DNA of 64,000 bases from Aliiglaciecola sp. LCG003 (GTDB lineage: Bacteria; Pseudomonadota; Gammaproteobacteria; Enterobacterales; Alteromonadaceae), in NCBI RefSeq assembly GCF_030316135.1, contig NZ_CP128185.1, positions 2,170,001 through 2,234,000 on the forward strand, read 5' to 3'. Shown piece by piece: positions 54,518 to 63,540 of the stretch (position 1 is its first letter; every line of letters starts with the position of its first letter). The notes below the pieces were generated by a model that was not told the origin of the DNA, ran no database searches, and saw only the letters and a program-made list of their open reading frames with translations. The position numbers and the translations under genes were made by a program.

Positions 54518-55489
54518 TTATTTATCTTGTGAAAGGCTGTACACGTAACTTGCTACTAGATGGATCTTCTTCTCGCCCAAGGTATTCTTAAATGAAGGCA
54601 TGACACCCGCACGACCATGAGTCAAAGTTTCAGTGACCGCATCTTTGGTACCACCATACAACCAAATATTATCGGTTAGGTTTGGTGCACCAAGCATTTG
54701 ATTACCTTTACCGTCTGCGCCATGGCACGCTGAACAGACTGCAAAACGAGCTTGTCCTGCATCTTTCAACCCTTGGTCCACTTGACGGCCACTTAGACTT
54801 AGTGTGTAAGCCACGACTTCATCTATTCCCCGTGCGCCAAAACTATCTATCCATGCAGGCATCGCACCTTGTCGACCATTCATCAAAGTTTCGGTTATTT
54901 TCTCTGCCGTGCCGCCGTATAACCAATCTTTGTCAGTCAAATTTGGAAAGCCGCGTTGACCTCTTGCATCAGAGCCATGACATTGAGAACAGTTTTGCGC
55001 GAATAAACGCTGACCTATTTTTAATGCGTCTTCGTTTTTAGCTAAGACTTCAATAGGCTGCTCTGCATACTGATTAAAAATAGGAGCAAATTTTGCCTCA
55101 GCAAATTCAAGCTCACGATCATATTGAACTCCCACCCCGAATAACGACTCTTTGGCTGCTTCTCGTGATGCTAAAACCGCATCTCTTGACTCTTGTAAAG
55201 ACTGGATATTTTGGTTCGAACTCTTCCAACCAAGCAGACCTTGCCAATTTCCTAGTCCAGGATAAAGAAGTAAATATAAGATACTCCATACCAAAGTCAT
55301 GTAAAACATGATGGTCCACCAACGTGGCAATGGATTGTTGATTTCCAGAATGCCATCAAATGAATGATGCATATCGTCACCTTCTTCAACGCCTGTTTTA
55401 TTTAACAAGCACCAGCGTAACAATAGGTAACACCCTAGAATTGTTCCCAGCGAAATAACTGAAACCCAAATACTCCAAAAGCTACTCAT
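54518..55489 (-). CDS. ccoP: cbb3 oxidase dihaem cytochrome c subunit CcoP
   Basis: A 323-residue protein with an N-terminal membrane region (two hydrophobic segments), then two cytochrome c domains with CSQCHGS and CSACHGA and the axial-Met segments GAMPAWIDSF and GVMPSFKNTLG. HSFDGILEINNPLPRWW is the family mark. It passes electrons from soluble cytochrome c to CcoO. Overlaps ccoQ by 8 bp. Confidence 0.96.
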   Translation of the reverse strand: MSSFWSIWVSVISLGTILGCYLLLRWCLLNKTGVEEGDDMHHSFDGILEINNPLPRWWTIMFYMTLVWSILYLLLYPGLGNWQGLLGWKSSNQNIQSLQESRDAVLASREAAKESLFGVGVQYDRELEFAEAKFAPIFNQYAEQPIEVLAKNEDALKIGQRLFAQNCSQCHGSDARGQRGFPNLTDKDWLYGGTAEKITETLMNGRQGAMPAWIDSFGARGIDEVVAYTLSLSGRQVDQGLKDAGQARFAVCSACHGADGKGNQMLGAPNLTDNIWLYGGTKDAVTETLTHGRAGVMPSFKNTLGEKKIHLVASYVYSLSQDK

Positions 55490-55667
55490 TTATCGAAGAC
55501 TCCCGCTCTTTTTTTTCTGATGGTTGTGTTGGTTCGTCATCGAACACTAGGTTTTGTGCTTCATCAAAACGTGCTTTGGTACGACTGCTATATGCCCACC
55601 ACACGATCCCAATAAAACACACAAACACCACAACAGTAAATATGCTACCGGCTGTACCGTAATCCAT
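55482..55667 (-). CDS. ccoQ: cbb3 oxidase small subunit CcoQ
   Basis: A 61-residue protein: one membrane helix (TAGSIFTVVVFVCFIGIVWWAYS) then RTKARFDEAQNLVFDDE, the standard CcoQ pattern. It stabilises the complex. One base separates it from ccoO. Confidence 0.93.
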   Translation of the reverse strand: MDYGTAGSIFTVVVFVCFIGIVWWAYSSRTKARFDEAQNLVFDDEPTQPSEKKERESSINE

Positions 55668-55668
55668 A

Positions 55669-56274
55669 CTATTTCAACGCCGTACCGAGAACTTGGAGGT
55701 AAGCGATCAAAGCTTCCATTTCAGTTTTACCCTGAACAGCTGCTTTGCCACCTGCAATTTCTTCTTCGGTATAGGGCACGCCGAAGTCTTTAAATACACG
55801 CATTTTTCGTTCTGTAAGTGCACCGTCTAGGGTGTTTTCAGCTAACCAAGGAAAACCCGGCATATTAGACTCAGGCACTACATTTCGAGGGTTCATTAGG
55901 TGAACTCGATGCCACTCATCGCTGTATCTGCCCCCAACCCTGGCCAAATCTGGCCCAGTGCGTTTAGAGCCCCATAAAAACGGATGCTCCCAAACTGATT
56001 CTCCGGCTACGGAATAGTGACCATAGCGCTCAGTCTCGGCTCTAAAAGGGCGGATCATTTGGCTATGACAACCTACGCAACCTTCTCGCATGTATATGTC
56101 ACGTCCTTCTAACTGCAATGCAGTGTAAGGCTTCAGGCCTTCAACTGGTTCCATTGTTTGTTGCTGATACATAAGAGGTGTGATCTCAACCATGGCACCA
56201 AAACTTATCGCAATCAAAACAAAGATGGCTAATAAACCAACGTTCTTTTCTACAATTTCATGAACATTTTTCAT
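55669..56274 (-). CDS. ccoO: cbb3 oxidase monohaem cytochrome c subunit CcoO
   Basis: 201 residues from ATG 56274, which has GGAGAATAAAG before it and gives the family N-terminus ([15 protein letters not shown]); a longer frame to 56325 overlaps ccoN and has a spurious basic leader. One membrane helix, then haem motif [15 protein letters not shown] and [16 protein letters not shown]. Axial Met in [10 protein letters not shown]. It mediates electron transfer into CcoN. Confidence 0.95.
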   Translation of the reverse strand: MKNVHEIVEKNVGLLAIFVLIAISFGAMVEITPLMYQQQTMEPVEGLKPYTALQLEGRDIYMREGCVGCHSQMIRPFRAETERYGHYSVAGESVWEHPFLWGSKRTGPDLARVGGRYSDEWHRVHLMNPRNVVPESNMPGFPWLAENTLDGALTERKMRVFKDFGVPYTEEEIAGGKAAVQGKTEMEALIAYLQVLGTALK

Positions 56275-56284
56275 CTTTATTCTC

Positions 56285-57718
56285 CTACGCTGCTTGCGCT
56301 TGCGGTTCGACCGCAAACTCTTCATTTGGCGTACGTAGAGTACGATAAACGTTGTATGCCATTATCAACATACCCGCAACCACAAATACACCACCAATGA
56401 AACGCACAAAATAGAAAGGTTTAGACGCTTCAAGCGACTCCACAAAACTGTACGTAAGAGTGCCATCGGAGTTAACCGCACGCCACATTAGTCCCTGCAG
56501 AACACCTGACATCCACATGGCTACGATATAAAGCACGACACCGATAGTCGCTAACCAGAAATGGATATTTATCAGACGAATGCTATACATGGCTGGTTTG
56601 TTAAATAGCACCGGAATAAGGTGATAGATAGACCCAATTGAAACCATGGCTACCCAACCTAGCGCACCAGAGTGTACATGGCCGATTGTCCAATCAGTGT
56701 AATGAGATAAAGCATTAACAGTTTTAATTGCCATCATCGGTCCTTCAAATGTCGACATACCGTAGAATGACAATGACACGATTAGGAAACGTAGAATAGG
56801 ATCAGTGCGCAATTTATGCCAAGCACCGGATAGGGTCATGATACCGTTGATCATGCCGCCCCAAGAAGGTACAAACAAGATGACTGACATTACCATGCCT
56901 AGTGATTGGGTCCAGTCGGGCAAAGCCGTATAGTGAAGGTGATGAGGACCGGCCCAAATATACAAAGATACCAATGCCCAAAAGTGAACAACTGATAAAC
57001 GATAGGAATAAACCGGACGTCCAGCTTGCTTAGGAACGAAATAATACATCATACCTAGGAAACCCGCGGTCAAGAAGAAACCAACGGCGTTGTGTCCGTA
57101 CCACCATTGCATCATGGCATCAACGGCACCTGCATAAATCGAATATGATTTAAATAACGAGACTGGAATTGCCATACTGTTACCAATATGTAAAACCGCA
57201 ACCGTCAGCATGAAGCCACCAAAGAACCAGTTCGCTACGTAAATATGCGAAACTCGCCTGATCACTATGGTACCGAAAAAGTTGATAATATAAGCAACCC
57301 AAACCAACGTAATAAGAATATCAATAGGCCATTCTAGCTCTGCATATTCTTTTGTACTGGTTAAACCCATTGGCAAGGTGATTGCTGCCAAAACGATAAC
57401 CAGTTGCCATCCCCAGAACACAAATGAGGCTAGTTTGTCACTGAACAATCTAACTTGAGAGGTTCGTTGTACGACATAAAACGACGTAGCGAATAGGGCA
57501 CATCCGCCAAATGCAAAAATAACAGCATTTGTATGTAACGGACGTAATCTTGAAAATGTGAGGTAGGGGATATCGAAATTTAATGCAGGCCAATATAACT
57601 GTGCTGCAATAAACACACCTACAGTCATGCCTACAATGCCCCAAACTATGGTCATGATGGCAAACTGCCGTATGACTTTATAGTTGTATTCCGGATGTTC
57701 TTGGCTGGTTACGCTCAT
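56285..57718 (-). CDS. ccoN: cbb3 oxidase catalytic subunit CcoN
   Basis: A 477-residue, twelve-helix haem-copper oxidase. [30 protein letters not shown] holds the low-spin haem His, [27 protein letters not shown] the CuB His and the cross-linked Tyr, [13 protein letters not shown] the other CuB His pair, and [14 protein letters not shown] the haem b3 and b ligands. It has high oxygen affinity for microaerobic respiration. First gene of ccoNOQP, under a perfect FNR box. Confidence 0.97.
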   Translation of the reverse strand: MSVTSQEHPEYNYKVIRQFAIMTIVWGIVGMTVGVFIAAQLYWPALNFDIPYLTFSRLRPLHTNAVIFAFGGCALFATSFYVVQRTSQVRLFSDKLASFVFWGWQLVIVLAAITLPMGLTSTKEYAELEWPIDILITLVWVAYIINFFGTIVIRRVSHIYVANWFFGGFMLTVAVLHIGNSMAIPVSLFKSYSIYAGAVDAMMQWWYGHNAVGFFLTAGFLGMMYYFVPKQAGRPVYSYRLSVVHFWALVSLYIWAGPHHLHYTALPDWTQSLGMVMSVILFVPSWGGMINGIMTLSGAWHKLRTDPILRFLIVSLSFYGMSTFEGPMMAIKTVNALSHYTDWTIGHVHSGALGWVAMVSIGSIYHLIPVLFNKPAMYSIRLINIHFWLATIGVVLYIVAMWMSGVLQGLMWRAVNSDGTLTYSFVESLEASKPFYFVRFIGGVFVVAGMLIMAYNVYRTLRTPNEEFAVEPQAQAA

Positions 57719-58044
57719 ATTAATGGATCTTCCACTTCATTATTATTAACAAGGCAAAAAATTTAACCTCGTTGAGTGTAAAATGACTAAAAAGTCATCA
57801 TTAACAATTTATTAACCTAAGTTACTGAAAAAAGTAACTAAACTAGGGTTTTACGACGCAGATCATAAAGTTTTTGCTCGTAAAAAGATACTCTAATCAT
57901 AGTAGCCTTGATCTCAATCAATAGATTTTTTGCGATTTCTTGTGTTTATCAAAATGTTAGGTCAAACTTTGGCAAAAATATGCTCATATTTAATACTAAA
58001 CACGGTGCAACACTCTGATTAAACAAATCTTCCCTATTATAGTT
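57719..58044. other. Divergent regulatory region upstream of ccoN
   Basis: A 326-bp gap between ccoN and the plus-strand small gene. In addition to the FNR box it holds two similar short hairpins: ATGACT-AAAA-AGTCAT (57783-57798) and GTTACT-GAAAAA-AGTAAC (57821-57838). Both would fall in the ccoN mRNA leader. No gene is seen. Confidence 0.6.
57908..57921. promoter_or_regulatory. Perfect FNR box
   Basis: TTGATCTCAATCAA matches the FNR consensus TTGAT-N4-ATCAA exactly. It is 187 bp upstream of ccoN (minus) and 124 bp upstream of the small plus-strand gene, so it could activate either or both at low oxygen. fnr lies in the same locus. Confidence 0.88.
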
Positions 58045-58467
58045 GTGATTTTGATTCTTTCCGTTGTTTATTCACTTAATCAACCGAAAAATCAAATTTT
58101 AACCGACAGACAGTGCTATTTGACCCAAAAACAATGTGACATATTGGTTGATGGCAGTGTAGTGACAGTCGTTTTTGCTGATTTCCCCATCGAAATCGAA
58201 GAATCTCTTGCTCTAACTATTTCACATGATCGCAAATATGCATTTGAAAAAGCATGGTTAGAGGGGACGAATATGTTTATGGGCAGAACGCCACTATTTG
58301 TTTCAAACAGTCAGCAACAAGTAAAAGACGTTACCCATCAAGCTGAATTGTTTATCGGTGCTTGTAGTGAACCTAGAATGCGTTGGAAGTTAGTGATCGA
58401 GCTGTATGACGTGCAAACCGCTCAATCACATACATTATCGGTATTTTTTCAAACAGATTATAGTTGA
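58045..58467 (+). CDS. Small membrane-anchored protein divergent from ccoN
   Basis: 140 residues from GTG 58045; an in-frame CTG at 58015 would extend it by ten hydrophobic residues. An N-terminal hydrophobic anchor is followed by a periplasmic domain with two Cys (CYLTQKQCDI), ADFPIEIEESLALTIS, and a later Cys in GACSEPRMRWKL. The family is not firmly recognised, though similar small proteins occur beside cbb3 loci. A shared FNR box suggests co-regulation with the oxidase. The 3' end overlaps the convergent bacterioferritin gene by 10 bp. Confidence 0.65.
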   Translation: MILILSVVYSLNQPKNQILTDRQCYLTQKQCDILVDGSVVTVVFADFPIEIEESLALTISHDRKYAFEKAWLEGTNMFMGRTPLFVSNSQQQVKDVTHQAELFIGACSEPRMRWKLVIELYDVQTAQSHTLSVFFQTDYS

Positions 58468-58925
58468 GCCTGCAAATAATTTGCTAGGCCTAAACGTTTA
58501 ATCAAACCCAATTGTTGCTCTAACCAATAAGCATGATCCATCTCAGTATCTTCGAGTAATACCATTAGCATATCGCGGGTCACATAGTCTTTTTCTGTTT
58601 CGCACAGGGCAATAGCCTGTTTAAGTTTATCGGTTACAGTGTATTCAACCCGCAAGTCACTCTCAAGCATGGAGGGAACATCTGAACCCACTTTAAAACC
58701 CTCGCGGGTGATCATATCCGGTGTGCCGTCTAGAAATAACATACGCTCTATTAATTTTGTTGCATGGCCTTTTTCATCTTCAAATTCATGGGCAATGCGC
58801 TCATGTAATTTATTCAATCCCCAGTCTAGGTACATTTGGGAGTGAATGAAGTATTGATCCATTGCAGCCAATTCATAAGCAAGTAGGCCGTTTAACGCAC
58901 TGATAATGGTTTGGTTGCCTTTCAT
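58458..58925 (-). CDS. bfr: Bacterioferritin subunit with full ferroxidase site but no haem Met
   Basis: 155 residues, starting MKGNQTIISALNGLLAYEL. Aligned by eye to E. coli Bfr, the ferroxidase ligands E18, E51, H54, E94, E127 and H130 are kept (the last pair needs a one-residue insertion in DTEMDH). The haem ligand Met52 is Lys (DEKGH). This is the catalytic type of subunit in two-subunit bacterioferritins. Two bases after the other bfr gene, so co-transcribed and probably co-assembled in a 24-mer. Confidence 0.92.
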   Translation of the reverse strand: MKGNQTIISALNGLLAYELAAMDQYFIHSQMYLDWGLNKLHERIAHEFEDEKGHATKLIERMLFLDGTPDMITREGFKVGSDVPSMLESDLRVEYTVTDKLKQAIALCETEKDYVTRDMLMVLLEDTEMDHAYWLEQQLGLIKRLGLANYLQAQL

Positions 58926-58927
58926 AA

Positions 58928-59404
58928 TTATTCTCCTGTCGCTACTTGGGTTTGTAGATAGTTTTCCAAACCCAGCGCACCTATTTGATATTCTTGGGTT
59001 TCAAGCCAATCAAGATGTTCTTCTTCGTATTCAAGCAATTCTTCTAATACATCTCTAGAAACGTAGTCTTGCTCAGATTCGCACAACGCAATGGCATTTC
59101 TTAGCTTGGGTATCTGTTCTAACTGAAATTTCTTGTCACACAGGATCATCTCTTGGGTGTCTTCACCAATATACAACTTTCCTAACATTTGTAGATTAGG
59201 CAGCCCTTCAAGAAAGAGAATGCGTTCGATTAGCTCATCAGCCTGCTTCATGTCCTTTATGGATTTTTTGTAGCACACCTTATCGAGACGGTTCAATCCC
59301 CAGTTTTTATACATCCGAGCGTGTAAAAAATATTGATTGATAGAGGTCAGTTCAACGGTGAGAATTTCATTCAATACTGAAATTATATTGGGTTTACCTT
59401 TCAT
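58928..59404 (-). CDS. bfr: Bacterioferritin subunit with haem Met but degenerate ferroxidase site
   Basis: 158 residues from ATG 59404, with AGGA upstream and the classical start [19 protein letters not shown]; the frame from 59437 adds eleven unlikely residues. Aligned by eye to E. coli Bfr, Met52 is kept (KDMKQAD), E18, E127 and H130 are kept, but E51 is Asp, H54 is Gln and E94 is Gln. It probably supplies haem-mediated electron transfer for iron release while the partner subunit oxidises iron. A Fur-box-like sequence lies about 95 bp upstream of the start. Confidence 0.92.
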   Translation of the reverse strand: MKGKPNIISVLNEILTVELTSINQYFLHARMYKNWGLNRLDKVCYKKSIKDMKQADELIERILFLEGLPNLQMLGKLYIGEDTQEMILCDKKFQLEQIPKLRNAIALCESEQDYVSRDVLEELLEYEEEHLDWLETQEYQIGALGLENYLQTQVATGE

Positions 59405-59471
59405 AGATAAATATTCCTGTTTAAGCATTTCGAACATTATAGCCCAAGATTTAACAAAAATACATAAATCC

Positions 59472-59512
59472 TTTATAAAACAAAAGGATAGTCAATGCAA
59501 ATGATTATCATT
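59472..59512 (-). promoter_or_regulatory. Fur-box-like site and promoter of the bacterioferritin pair
   Basis: AATGATTATCATT (59500-59512) matches the core of the Fur consensus. On the minus strand it abuts -35 TTGCAT (59500-59495), followed 17 bp on by -10 TATAAA (59477-59472), directed at the bfr genes. This suggests Fur control of iron storage; whether it represses or activates cannot be told from sequence. Confidence 0.72.
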
Positions 59513-59540
59513 GGTGACTCTATTATCTTGTACTTGCGAA

Positions 59541-61133
59541 CTATTTCTGGGACATAGCCAACATTTGCAAGCTCTCTTCAGCAAAACCTGTCCCGGCTTC
59601 AGTAAAGAAGTTAAACACTTTGTCAGCACCCGCTTTTTGTAGCAGTTCGATTTCATCTTCGTAGCGGGCAATAGATGCTACCGTACCTGAATAATTAGCA
59701 CTTCTAAGCTGTTGGGTTATATTACTAATATCTTCTACTGAGGGAACCGCAAGCATGACAATTTCAGTATGACTTAAATCAAAATTTTCCCAGAAGTCAG
59801 CATCCTCGCCATCACCTACCATAACTTGCATTCCGCTTTTCCGTAGTTTAGCAATTCGTATTGGATCGGCATCCATTCCCCATACTTCATTATATAAGAC
59901 ATTATTTAAAGCGCCATAAGCGCCTTTGCCGACACGTCCCATTCCAATGATCAACACTCTTGCATTGAGAGGGTGAGAATAAACATCTTCTTTTAAACGA
60001 TTAGGATGTTCAAAACGTTTTAATCCCGATTTTACTTTGGTGTATTGATTATGAGAATTTTTATACATCAAACTTGTAAATAGAAATGATATAGAGACGG
60101 CGATGGCTAAAATAACCAACCAGTTTTTATCCAACAAATTCATGTTGACCAAGAGCGCCACTACTATTAAGCCAAATTCACTATAGTTACCTAACACTAA
60201 ACTGGATAAATATGAGGTGCGGGCTCGTAACCGCAAACGGGTGAAAATACTGAAGAACAGGCCAAATTTAATCGGTAATAAAAAGCATAAGGCTAGCGCT
60301 GTTAACATAATATTCAGATCGGGCAGGGCGGTGAAGCCAATCGATAGGAAAAAGCCGATCAAAAACAGGTCTTTAAAACTCATTAGTGCTTTTGATAATT
60401 CCGAAGATTTGCTGTGGCCAGCTATCAGCATACCTATTATCAAAGCGCCTAGATCGCCCTTAATTCCCACTAATTCAAATAATTGATAGCCGCCAATCGC
60501 GATAAAAAAACCAGTGAGAGGTAATAACTCGCCGTGTCCGGCTTTTTCTAACACAATTGACCAGATGGGCTTGGCAAAGAACAGTAATAATAAAGCCAAT
60601 GACCAAACAGATGGGACTTTACCCATAGCGACTACCAAAAATAGCACAGCAAAGATATCTTGCATAACCAAGATACCGATAGTTACTTTGCCGTGTCGGG
60701 TCTTCACTTCTCCGCTTTCATCTAAAATTTTGACAATACAAACAGTGCTGCTAAAACTTAGCGCAAAAGCAATAATGGCACATGTTTGCAGTGTCATACT
60801 GGCAAAATAGCCGACACCTAAAATCATCAAAAAATAGAAGCAGCAAGTTATCAATACTACCCAAATGGCAAGATGCAGCGAACTGCCTAGTAACACTTCA
60901 CGTTTAAGCAGGTCCCTAATATTAAGTTTCAAGCCTATGGTAAACAGCATTAAGGTAATGCCTAAGCTGGCAAGTGTGTCTAAGGTACTATTAGATTCAT
61001 AGCCTAAGTAATTCAACACAAAGCCTGCTAGCAGAAATCCAATAAGAGGTGGTAATCCGGTTAACTTAATCGAAAGGCCACACACAAAAGCAATGAGAAT
61101 AAATATAAAGTCCATCGGGTTCCAGATTGTCAA
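59541..61133 (-). CDS. Kef/YbaL-type cation:proton antiporter with TrkA-N domain
   Basis: A 530-residue protein. A CPA2 membrane domain of about twelve helices (1-375: LTGLPPLIGFLLAGFVLNYLG, GITLMLFTIGLKLN, ALSFSSTVCIVKILDESGE) is followed by a cytosolic Rossmann domain (about 395-515: ARVLIIGMGRVGKGAYGALNN, GDGEDADFWE). No TrkA-C domain follows. These are potassium or sodium antiporters regulated by nucleotide binding. Single-gene unit. Confidence 0.9.
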   Translation of the reverse strand: MTIWNPMDFIFILIAFVCGLSIKLTGLPPLIGFLLAGFVLNYLGYESNSTLDTLASLGITLMLFTIGLKLNIRDLLKREVLLGSSLHLAIWVVLITCCFYFLMILGVGYFASMTLQTCAIIAFALSFSSTVCIVKILDESGEVKTRHGKVTIGILVMQDIFAVLFLVVAMGKVPSVWSLALLLLFFAKPIWSIVLEKAGHGELLPLTGFFIAIGGYQLFELVGIKGDLGALIIGMLIAGHSKSSELSKALMSFKDLFLIGFFLSIGFTALPDLNIMLTALALCFLLPIKFGLFFSIFTRLRLRARTSYLSSLVLGNYSEFGLIVVALLVNMNLLDKNWLVILAIAVSISFLFTSLMYKNSHNQYTKVKSGLKRFEHPNRLKEDVYSHPLNARVLIIGMGRVGKGAYGALNNVLYNEVWGMDADPIRIAKLRKSGMQVMVGDGEDADFWENFDLSHTEIVMLAVPSVEDISNITQQLRSANYSGTVASIARYEDEIELLQKAGADKVFNFFTEAGTGFAEESLQMLAMSQK

Positions 61134-61615
61134 AAACTAAAGGATTAAATTTCAGCATATACTTTGCTGACAGCGTGTTTCAATTACATTTACACATTTA
61201 GACTTACATTTTCCTATAGTTGCGGCCATTCGAATACTTGTAAAAAGTTTTTGCTGTTGATATAGCGCCGATTAATTAACTATTTTCGGCTTATCAGCTC
61301 TATATATACTGTGACTATATTACATCAATGATGCAAGCCGTTGTCAGTAAAAGCCATTTGTATCGTGATAGCACCATCAAGCCCACAGGTATTGAACTAC
61401 AAATTTAGCGCTGCGACGCACGAACTAATGGCTTATATTGCTTAATTATGGTTACGCATAACCAATTTGTGCATTTAATAGCCAAGCCCACTCGACTTTA
61501 GGCCCATGTTTATATATAGTGCGCGCCGTTTCAAACTAAGTAGTATTGCACGGTAGCCTTTAGCTTTTATTGTGGATCTTGCTTTATTTTATATTTAACT
61601 TTCTAGGATCACATT
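61134..61615. other. Intergenic region between the antiporter and ybiT genes
   Basis: 482 bp without a credible gene. It should hold the divergent promoters; a palindrome GGTTA-CGCA-TAACC (about 61449-61462) is the only clear symmetric element. No promoter pair is assigned. Confidence 0.5.
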
Positions 61616-63220
61616 TTGATATCTACAGCTAACATCACCATGCAGTTTGGCGCTGAGCCATTATTTGAAAATATTTCGGCTAAATTTGGCAACGGCAACC
61701 GTTATGGTTTAATCGGCGCCAATGGTTGTGGCAAATCCACATTAATGAAAATATTAAGTGGAGACCTAGTGCCCACCTCTGGAAATGTGTCCATTACCCC
61801 AGGTCAGAAATTGGGTAAGTTGAGCCAGGACCAATTTGCTTTTGAGAAATACTCAGTTGTAGACACCGTCATCATGGGAGACATGGAACTTTGGAAGGTT
61901 AAGCAAGAACGTGATGAGATTTACGCTAAACCAGATATGAGTGAAGCTGACGGCATGCATGTAGCCGAGTTGGAAACGATATATGCAGAGATGGACGGTT
62001 ACACAGCCGAAGCTCGTGCAGGTGAAATTCTGTTGGAAGCCGGTATTAGCGAACACTACCATTATGGTTTGATGTCGCAAGTGTCACCGGGTTGGAAAGT
62101 GCGGGTCTTGTTAGCCCAAGCGTTGTTTGCTAATCCTGATATTCTACTATTAGATGAACCGACCAACAACTTGGATATTTACACTATCAACTGGTTAGCT
62201 GAAGTTTTAAATCAACGTAAAGCGACCATGATAATTATTTCCCATGATCGACACTTCTTAAACTCAGTATGTACTCATATGGCCGATATCGATTATGGCG
62301 AATTACGCATTTATCCTGGTAATTATGAAGCGTACCAAGCTGCATCTTCATTAATTCAAGAGCAGTTACTGACTGAAAATGCGAAGAAAAGTGCCGAAAT
62401 AGAAGAGTTACAGGCTTTTGTGGCGCGATTTTCGGCCAATGCTTCGAAAGCAAAATTAGCCACCTCCAGGGCTAAGAAAATGGATAAAATAAAATTAGAT
62501 GAGGTGAAATCCTCGAGTCGTCGTACCCCGAGGATATCTCTTAAGCAACATCAGAAACTACACCGCCAAGCTTTAATTTTGGAAGACGTTGGTTTCGGTT
62601 TCGACAATACGCCCTTGTTTGAAAACGGCAATATGATTTTAGAAGCGGGTGCTAAATTGGCCATTATTGGCGAAAATGGGGTGGGTAAAACTAGCTTCCT
62701 ACGTTGTTTGATGAAACAGTTGCAAGTTACTAGCGGAATGATCAAATGGTCTGAAAATGCTGCTTTGGGATATTGCCCGCAGGACAGTACCGATGATTTT
62801 GCCGGTGATCTAACATTGTTTGATTGGATGTCACAATGGCGCACGCCCAAACATAATGATTTGATGGTGCGTGGATTGTTAGGCAGTCTGTTATTTAGTG
62901 CCGATGACTTTAATAAGAAAGCCAATGTATGTTCAGGTGGTGAAAAAAACCGTCTGTTATTTGGTAAGTTGATGATGGCTGATCTCAATGTGCTAATTAT
63001 GGATGAACCTACCAACCATATGGATATGGAAGCTATAGAAGCACTGAATGATGCCTTAGAGGCATTTGACGGTACTTTGATATTCGTTAGCCATGACCGT
63101 GAATTTGTATCTTCTTTGGCAACCAGAGTGATAGAAATCAAAGATCAGAAGATCATTGATTTCCAAGGTACCTATGAAGAGTATTTGTCCCACCAAGGTC
63201 TCCAACAAGCTGTTGCTTAA
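61616..63220 (+). CDS. ybiT: ABC-F family ATPase YbiT
   Basis: A 534-residue protein with two ABC domains (about 1-250 and 320-530) joined by the charged linker, and no membrane segments. Walker A motifs are GANGCGKST and GENGVGKTS; Walker B are [11 protein letters not shown] and [11 protein letters not shown]. The first signature is SPGWKVR, a degenerate form also seen in E. coli YbiT; the second is CSGGEKNR. Similarity to E. coli YbiT is continuous ([21 protein letters not shown]). Members act on ribosomes at the E site. TTG start with AGGA 7 bp upstream. Confidence 0.94.
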   Translation: MISTANITMQFGAEPLFENISAKFGNGNRYGLIGANGCGKSTLMKILSGDLVPTSGNVSITPGQKLGKLSQDQFAFEKYSVVDTVIMGDMELWKVKQERDEIYAKPDMSEADGMHVAELETIYAEMDGYTAEARAGEILLEAGISEHYHYGLMSQVSPGWKVRVLLAQALFANPDILLLDEPTNNLDIYTINWLAEVLNQRKATMIIISHDRHFLNSVCTHMADIDYGELRIYPGNYEAYQAASSLIQEQLLTENAKKSAEIEELQAFVARFSANASKAKLATSRAKKMDKIKLDEVKSSSRRTPRISLKQHQKLHRQALILEDVGFGFDNTPLFENGNMILEAGAKLAIIGENGVGKTSFLRCLMKQLQVTSGMIKWSENAALGYCPQDSTDDFAGDLTLFDWMSQWRTPKHNDLMVRGLLGSLLFSADDFNKKANVCSGGEKNRLLFGKLMMADLNVLIMDEPTNHMDMEAIEALNDALEAFDGTLIFVSHDREFVSSLATRVIEIKDQKIIDFQGTYEEYLSHQGLQQAVA

Positions 63221-63540
63221 CAAGCATTAAGTCGTGAGATACATACAAAAGCCGTCTATTTAGACGGCTTTTTGCGTTATTTAAGCGATATTCCAAACTT
63301 TTTCTTACTAAGCTGTTATCTGCATTTATCACCTTACATGCCAGCAAAGCTGGACAGGGCTTAACATCAATTTCACTATACTATTCATCTAATTTGTTGA
63401 TATGGTAATCCTTAAACAATAAGCATAAACCTGTGTTCACCTTTCTATACCCAGCTAATTTCTTTTGAGTGTCAGCTATATAGCGATTAAGTGCTGATTA
63501 GCGTATAGACTGAATGAGCAACAAAGTAAGAAGACCAATA
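63221..63540. other. Intergenic region holding the ybiT terminator
   Basis: 320 bp without a gene. After the terminator hairpin the rest is A+T-rich and should contain the promoter of the following lysoplasmalogenase gene; none could be assigned. Confidence 0.5.
63247..63273 (+). terminator. Intrinsic terminator of ybiT
   Basis: AAAAGCCGTCTA (63247-63258), loop TT, TAGACGGCTTTT (63261-63272) and one more T: a perfect 12-bp stem with T-tract, 27 bp after the ybiT stop. Confidence 0.93.

Noticed and set aside
62551-63141. 196-codon minus-strand frame inside ybiT
   Set aside because: Antisense to a well-conserved ABC-F coding region; composition is that of a shadow frame.
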